Source of the DNA: Polyrhizophydium stewartii | Taxonomy: Eukaryota; Chytridiomycota; Chytridiomycetes; Rhizophydiales | Reading direction: 5' to 3' | DNA length: 13,922 nucleotides | NCBI GenBank assembly: GCA_027604665.1 | Contig: JADGIZ010000421.1 | Coordinates: 1 to 13,922, forward strand | Shown: positions 10,131 through 13,922 of the stretch, one piece after another | Layout: every line of letters begins with the position of its first letter | How positions within the stretch are numbered: the first letter of the stretch is position 1 | Made by a program: the position numbers and the translations under genes | The notes under the pieces: generated by a model | Seen by the model: only the letters and a program-made list of their open reading frames with translations | Database searches by the model: none | What the model was told of the DNA's origin: nothing

Positions 10131-10748
10131 ATGCTGCTGACGAGCGCGGCGACACGGACGGCCCAGAGGCTTGCGCCGCGGACGGCTGCGGCTGCGCTGG
10201 AGATGCGGCACGCGGCACGCATTGCAGTGCAGCAGGCGCTGCGCATGCACACGCAGCGGGCAGCGCCCGAGCACCAGGCGCCGGCCGAGCACCACCCCCG
10301 CGAGCCCAGAAGGACGAGGCTGCCGCCGACAACTCAGGAGCGGCTCGTAGCGTTGATCCCCGAGATGCGCCAGGTCGAGGCCGACATCCAGGCCCACATG
10401 GCGTCGATCGGCAAGCCGGTCGAGCGGGTCAGCCTGTACGACCTCGAGCCGCTGGCCGCCAAGGACGCACAGCTGCGCAGGCACATCCTGCGAGCGCGCG
10501 AGCTGCTCGTCGAGTACCGTGTGCTGCACGACCCGATGTTGCCGCGGCCGCGGCGCGAGATCGAGCTGGAGACGCCCGCGGGCCGGCGGGTGCGCATGGT
10601 GGGGGTGTCGGCGCCGCCGCACGATCTGCAGCGCCAGGTCGCCGCGGCAAAGGCCAGCGGCACGTTCGAGCCGCTCAAGCCGGCCGAGCCCGAAACGCCG
10701 ACATTACTGGGCGAGCTGAAGCGGCTTCTCAAGCAAGCGCTGCGGTGA
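10131..10748 (+). CDS. Predicted mitochondrial protein, unknown function
   Basis: A single exon of 205 codons that I do not recognise. The first 45 residues are rich in Arg, Ala, Thr and Leu with only one acidic residue (LAPRTAAAALEMRHAARIAV), the usual look of a mitochondrial presequence. Residues 65-140 are charged and probably helical (ERLVALIPEMRQVEADIQAH; LRRHILRARELLVEYRVLHD). A proline- and arginine-rich linker follows (MLPRPRREIELE), and the C-terminus is another amphipathic helix, LLGELKRLLKQALR. No transmembrane segment is seen. It could be a matrix assembly factor or ribosome-associated protein, but nothing in the sequence proves that. The start may instead be the ATG at 10203, which would still give a basic N-terminus. 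It is divergent from IQCH and followed after 92 bp by another plus-strand gene. Confidence 0.6.
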   Translation: MLLTSAATRTAQRLAPRTAAAALEMRHAARIAVQQALRMHTQRAAPEHQAPAEHHPREPRRTRLPPTTQERLVALIPEMRQVEADIQAHMASIGKPVERVSLYDLEPLAAKDAQLRRHILRARELLVEYRVLHDPMLPRPRREIELETPAGRRVRMVGVSAPPHDLQRQVAAAKASGTFEPLKPAEPETPTLLGELKRLLKQALR

Positions 10749-10797
10749 TCGCCCTCGAGACATGTGCTGGTGGTGGGGTGATGCCGAGTGCTCTGCG

Positions 10798-10802
10798 ATT
10801 GG
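10798..10802 (-). promoter_or_regulatory. Inverted CCAAT box candidate
   Basis: ATTGG on the plus strand (CCAAT on the minus strand) lies 38 bp before the ATG at 10841, inside the 92-bp gap between the two plus-strand genes. CCAAT boxes bind the HAP/NF-Y complex in fungi. The match is only five bases and could be chance. Confidence 0.25.
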
Positions 10803-10840
10803 TCACAAAATACACTTGCCCGCTGTTTCCGCTGGCGACC

Positions 10841-11520
10841 ATGTCCGCCGCGTTCCCGCCCGACCAGTTTGACGACGAGGTCGAGGTCATGCCGGGCGTG
10901 TACCTGATCAAGCGCAAGCCCAAAGCCCCCGCTGCAGCATCCGCCGATGCGGCGGCCGCTGCGGCCGCCATCGGCATGGCCCCCGGCACGCAGCCCGGCG
11001 GCGTCATGTACGGCGAAGTGACGCTGTCAGACAATGTCGAGTTCCTGAACCAGGAGCGGGACCGCCTCAGCCATTCCATCAAGCTGCTGGTCAAGTCCAA
11101 CCAGGAGCTGCGCGAGGCCGACCCGAACGACCCCGACTTCACCGAGGTGCGTCGCCCCCCGCCCCCGCCCCGCGCGGCCGCCGCGCTGCCCGCGAGAGAG
11201 CCCGCTTGTGATCACGGGCGGCCGCGAAGCCGGGGTTTGCTGACCTGTCCGCGGCCGGCGGCCACATGCAGGCGATTGCCGAGAACGTCAAGGTCATCGA
11301 AAAGCGGCTGCTCATGATCGAGACGATCGACCGGCGCATCCGCGAGCTGATTGGTGCTGATGTCCATCGGTGCGGGAGCGAGGCTGCCGGCCCGCGGCAT
11401 CCCGCGCAGGAGGCGCAAAAGCAGCAGCAGCAACCGAGCCGGGAGCCGCAGGCACACAACCAGGAGCAGCGGCAGACAGAGGCAGAGGATGCAGATGATC
11501 AAGGCGGTGTCTTTTTGTGA
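10841..11520 (+). CDS. Small coiled-coil protein, unknown function, 2 exons
   Basis: Exons 10841-11146 and 11272-11520 give 184 aa (donor GTGCGT, CTGAC branch motif, acceptor ATGCAG, phase 0). An acidic N-terminus (FPPDQFDDEVEVMPGVYLIK) is followed by an alanine-rich linker (about 25-50), then a helical core that spans the splice site: VEFLNQERDRLSHSIKLLVK, SNQELREADPNDPDFTE, and AIAENVKVIEKRLLMIE. The heptad-like spacing suggests a coiled coil, and the SNQEL...DPDF..AI.EN pattern looks conserved, as in small eukaryotic complex subunits, but I cannot name the family. The last 45 residues are Gln/Glu-rich and disordered. The frame match across the intron, which rejoins one continuous helix, is the main support. 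The intron (125 nt) is longer than usual and has a C-rich block right after the donor. Confidence 0.68.
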
Positions 11521-11542
11521 ATGAGATGCAATAACAGCAGCG
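11521..11542. other. 22-bp convergent gap between two stop codons
   Basis: The TGA of the coiled-coil gene ends at 11520 and the TGA of GET4 (minus) ends at 11543. Both transcripts must use 3' UTRs that run into the other coding sequence. The only AT-rich element is CAATAAC (11530-11536). Confidence 0.6.
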
Positions 11543-13068
11543 TCAATCCATATCCAGCGGCGCGGTCGGGCCGCCGATCGCGGTGCGGCCACCCGAGCTG
11601 CTCGCCGGCCCGCCAAACATGCTCTTCATCATCTCGGCGAGCGGGTTGACCTGCTTGACGCGCGGGCCAAAGTGGAAGTGCAGACTGGCAATGATCTCGC
11701 CGAGCTGCACCGCACCGTCAGCACACGCCGGATGGCCGGTTGACAGCAGATCTGGCGGCGGAATCGCACCTGCAGCAGATACTCGTCCTGCGAGAGCGTC
11801 GGCCGGAACGCCGTCAGCGCGTTTGAAAAGACGTCGGGCGAGTTGCGGTCCAGAGCCTCGAGCGTGATCTGGGCAATGTTGAGATAGTCTGACGAGAAGA
11901 TGGTAATGTCGCGGCCGACGACGCGCTGGGTCGAGACGGCTGCGTCCGGGTGCGCCTTGGTGAACAGGTCGAGGAACGTATTCAGAGCGATCTGCGCCTC
12001 GTCAACCTTGTTGATGGCCACGAGCCTGATGAGCCGGGCAGGCCAGTCAGCGTGGAGCACAGGCACTGAGGCGTAGGGCACGCGCGGGCAACTGATGGGC
12101 ACGCACTGCAGCACGGCGCGGGCGGCAAAGTAGCCCGGATCCGGGAAAATGCCGAGCTCGCTGCATTCAAAGGCGAGGTTGCCGAGGAGCTTGGCGCTGT
12201 CGGCGTTGCCGTAGACAAAGTGCAGCTCTGCATCGTAGTAGTCGTGGCCTGTGCACGGCGGGTTAGTTTGCTAGGGTTCAGGTGCAGCCGCCCATCTGGA
12301 AAGGTACAGCTTACACTTGAAGTATCTGGCTCCGAAAGCATGGTGCAAGAGAGGATCGCCAAACTGGCTCTCCTGGTGCTTGATTGACCACCTGGGGAGT
12401 AAACGACATAAGCAAGGCAGGCGAGCAGGCGCTGTGGCATGGAGCAGACGGCCATTCGCACTTGATGCACATTCTGGTGAACTGGTCGCAAACCTCGGTC
12501 TCGAGCGGAAAGGCCGCAAACAGGTCCATGAGGCGGCCTGAGCGAGGGATTGCGGTGTCGAGCGCCGAGCAGTGTCAGAACATGCTGCGCAAGCGCCGCG
12601 GATGGAGCGGCCGCAGCCGCACGCACCTCGGTTGGCGTCCGACAGCGGCGCGGGCTGGGTCGCAAACGTGTCCAGGAGGCGGTCGACAAGGTCGATCGCG
12701 CTGCCGGGCTGGTTGTGCTCGGCCATGATGCGTGCGCCGCTGTGCAGGAGCTCGATTGCCTCCTCGGTCTTGTTCTTCTTTGACAGCCGCTGGCAGGCCG
12801 AGTGGATCATCTGGTGGGCCTCATAGAAGTTGCCGTCTTGGCGGGGCGGTGTCGGGTCGGTCGAAGCACGATCGTGTTCCGTCAGCGACGGCAGCAGGCG
12901 CAAGGCCGGGCCGGGCGACGGGGCCGCGGCCGCCTGCAGGGCAGGACCGGCGCAGGAGTGCGCGCTGCCGAGCGCTGCTGGCGCCTCGCGCGCGCTGGGC
13001 CCGCGTGCCGCCGACCGGGCCGCACCTTGCAGCGTCTGGCGCAACTTCTCGAGGGTCTTTTGAGCCAT
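11543..13068 (-). CDS. GET4: Get4, tail-anchored protein delivery factor, 7 exons
   Basis: Exons in coding order: 13068-13026, 12836-12627, 12537-12462, 12391-12315, 12248-12107, 12025-11770, 11704-11543; 321 aa, phases consistent, close to yeast and human Get4 (about 310-330 aa). Get4 is a cytosolic alpha-solenoid that, with Get5, links the chaperone Sgt2 to the ATPase Get3 and so passes tail-anchored proteins to the ER. Family motifs: DGNFYEAHQM (15-24), EEAIELLHSGARIMAEHNQP, IKWSIKHQESQFGDPLLHHA (two exons joined), YYDAELHFVYGNADSAKLLG, AVLQLVAINKVDEAQ (joined), and a C-terminal LGEIIASLHFHFGPR. The acidic end is PLDMD. An in-frame ATG at 13089 would add seven residues (MFTRLPH). The first intron (12837-13025, 189 nt) is the longest in the window, and its borders rest on phase and on the NFYEAHQ block. 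Confidence 0.9.
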
Positions 13069-13180
13069 GTGTGGCAGCCGAGTAAACATGGATTGGCTTT
13101 ATTCGCGCCAAGAGATGCGTGCGGCGGGCGGCATGCACGTGTGCGTCTGTGTATCGGAGAGGAGGGCAGCAGGCGCTCGG
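13069..13180. other. Intergenic region upstream of GET4
   Basis: This 112-bp space lies between the DUF1640-type gene stop and the GET4 start, both on the minus strand. It should hold the GET4 promoter and the 3' end of the upstream gene. I see no distinct motif. Confidence 0.4.
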
Positions 13181-13857
13181 TCACTTGACGAAGCGCAGAT
13201 AACCTTTGGCAAGGGTCAGCAGCAGGCATGGGGCTCAAGGCGCATGGGCGAGACGCACTGAAGAATAGTGCGCCAGCGGCGCAAAAGAGGGCTGCATCGC
13301 AAAAGTCAGCAGTGTCCCTCCGCAGCACGGACAGGCACGACAGACTCGTTTGGGGCAACTCACGAAAGAGCGTCTTGAACAGCTCCCACTGGATTGTCTC
13401 CATCTGGGTGCGCAGGTTGGAGACTTCTGTGTCGATCTTGGAATCTGCCTCCTTGAGGCGGATCTCCTTTGCAGACTGGTCGTCGCGGATGCGGCCCTTG
13501 TCGAGGCTGAGCTCGAGGCGCACGTTGGACTGCACGCGGCGCAGATCCTCTGCCATGCGCACGCGCAGCTTCTCGAGCTCGACGCTGAGGCGGCCAATGT
13601 CAGCCCGCAGCAGGGCAAACTCGTTCTTCTCGAGCATCTGGATCTCGGAGCGCAGCTGCGTGAAGTCGACGCGGGACATGTAGAGGGCCTTTTCGAACTC
13701 GGCCTTTGTGACGGACGAGCGGGACATGTTGCTGACGCTGTCTCGCGGGGATGGGGGAGAGTGGTTCGTCGGGAGATGCGGGACGAAGCGAGGTGAGGCG
13801 CGGCGGCCGTCAGCGCGACTCATCCGAGGCCATCATGAACTCGCTCTCGGAGGTCAT
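13181..13857 (-). CDS. Mitochondrial coiled-coil protein, DUF1640 (MCUR1/FMP32-like), 5' end probably beyond the window
   Basis: Exons in coding order: (13857 or further right)-13820, 13737-13364, 13291-13259, 13203-13181. From the ATG at 13857 this gives 155 aa. The family comprises inner-membrane proteins with a long coiled coil and one C-terminal membrane helix; members include human MCUR1 and CCDC90B and yeast Fmp32. Diagnostic blocks: VTKAEFEKALYMSRVDFTQL, LEKNEFALLRADIGRLSVEL, VRLELSLDKGRIRDD, and DSKIDTEVSNLRTQME. The last two exons (33 and 23 nt) encode the anchor PLFCAAGALFFSYLRFVK, which appears only after both introns are removed. Family members carry a mitochondrial presequence and an N-terminal domain, not seen here, so the gene likely continues past 13922; the open frame to the left of ATG 13857 in coding order (HLSAM) agrees. 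The acceptor at 13738 or 13732 is ambiguous by two codons. Confidence 0.82.
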
Positions 13858-13922
13858 GGCTGAGAGGTGCCGCCGCTGCCTGCGTCCCGCCTGCCGCCAC
13901 GCACGGCCGTGGCCGCCCCCCC
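13858..13922 (-). other. Right edge, possible upstream exon or intron of the DUF1640-type gene
   Basis: The last 65 bases are GC-rich and open in the frame of the following exon, with a possible acceptor CTCTCAG (plus 13860-13866). They are either intron and upstream exon of the same gene, or its 5' UTR. The window ends in a C run. Confidence 0.3.

Noticed and set aside
9178..10140. 320-codon plus-strand open frame
   Set aside because: It is antisense to IQCH exons 1-3, with composition typical of the reverse of a Pro/Ser-rich coding region.
9387..10622. 411-codon minus-strand open frame
   Set aside because: Only its middle part (the IQCH N-terminus from 10106) is used. The upstream part is antisense to the mitochondrial-type gene, and the downstream part gives Ala/Arg-rich sequence while another frame holds the Pro/Ser-rich IQCH exon.
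9938..11317. 459-codon plus-strand open frame
   Set aside because: It is a GC-driven shadow that crosses two better-supported genes in another frame. Its product is low-complexity Ala/Arg/Gly, and it overlaps the IQCH first exon on the other strand.
1..13922. tRNA, rRNA, transposon, CRISPR or bacterial operon structure
   Set aside because: No cloverleaf, terminal repeats, transposase-like product, repeat-spacer pattern or Shine-Dalgarno arrangement was found. The interrupted genes are eukaryotic.

Overview
The window is eukaryotic nuclear DNA, GC-rich and very gene-dense. Coding sequence is split into short exons by small GT-AG introns, most of them 49-90 nt, many with a CTGAC or CTAAC branch-like motif shortly before the acceptor. 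I assembled exons by hand from reading-frame phase, splice signals and family motifs. I find six protein genes and about 34 introns. Stops are ordinary TGA and TAG. I see no RNA genes, mobile elements, CRISPR arrays or long repeats.

Layout from left to right: (1) a plus-strand PEX8-like peroxin, 49-4183, 11 exons, about 1158 aa, ending in the peroxisomal signal AKL; (2) a convergent minus-strand IQCH gene (IQ motif plus ATP-grasp-like domain), 10106-4252, 15 exons, about 1608 aa, with a long C-terminal tail; (3) a plus-strand gene, 10131-10748, about 205 aa, probably mitochondrial, unknown function, divergent from IQCH with only 24 bp between the two start codons; (4) a plus-strand small coiled-coil protein, 10841-11520, two exons, about 184 aa, unknown; (5) a minus-strand GET4 gene, 13068-11543, seven exons, about 321 aa; (6) a minus-strand mitochondrial coiled-coil protein of the DUF1640/MCUR1/FMP32 type, running off the right edge and ending at 13181 in two tiny exons that encode the membrane anchor.

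Organism: PEX8 is known essentially from fungi. IQCH is a protein of flagellated eukaryotes and is absent from the familiar non-flagellated yeasts and moulds. Finding both, with compact introns and high GC, suggests a zoosporic fungus (chytrid, blastocladian or relative). This is inference; no marker gene in the window settles it.

The genes do not form a pathway. Three concern organelle protein traffic or organelle membranes (PEX8 peroxisome import, GET4 tail-anchored protein delivery, DUF1640 mitochondrion), and IQCH points to the flagellum. The shared theme is compaction: stops of convergent genes lie 68 bp and 22 bp apart, and the divergent starts are 24 bp apart.
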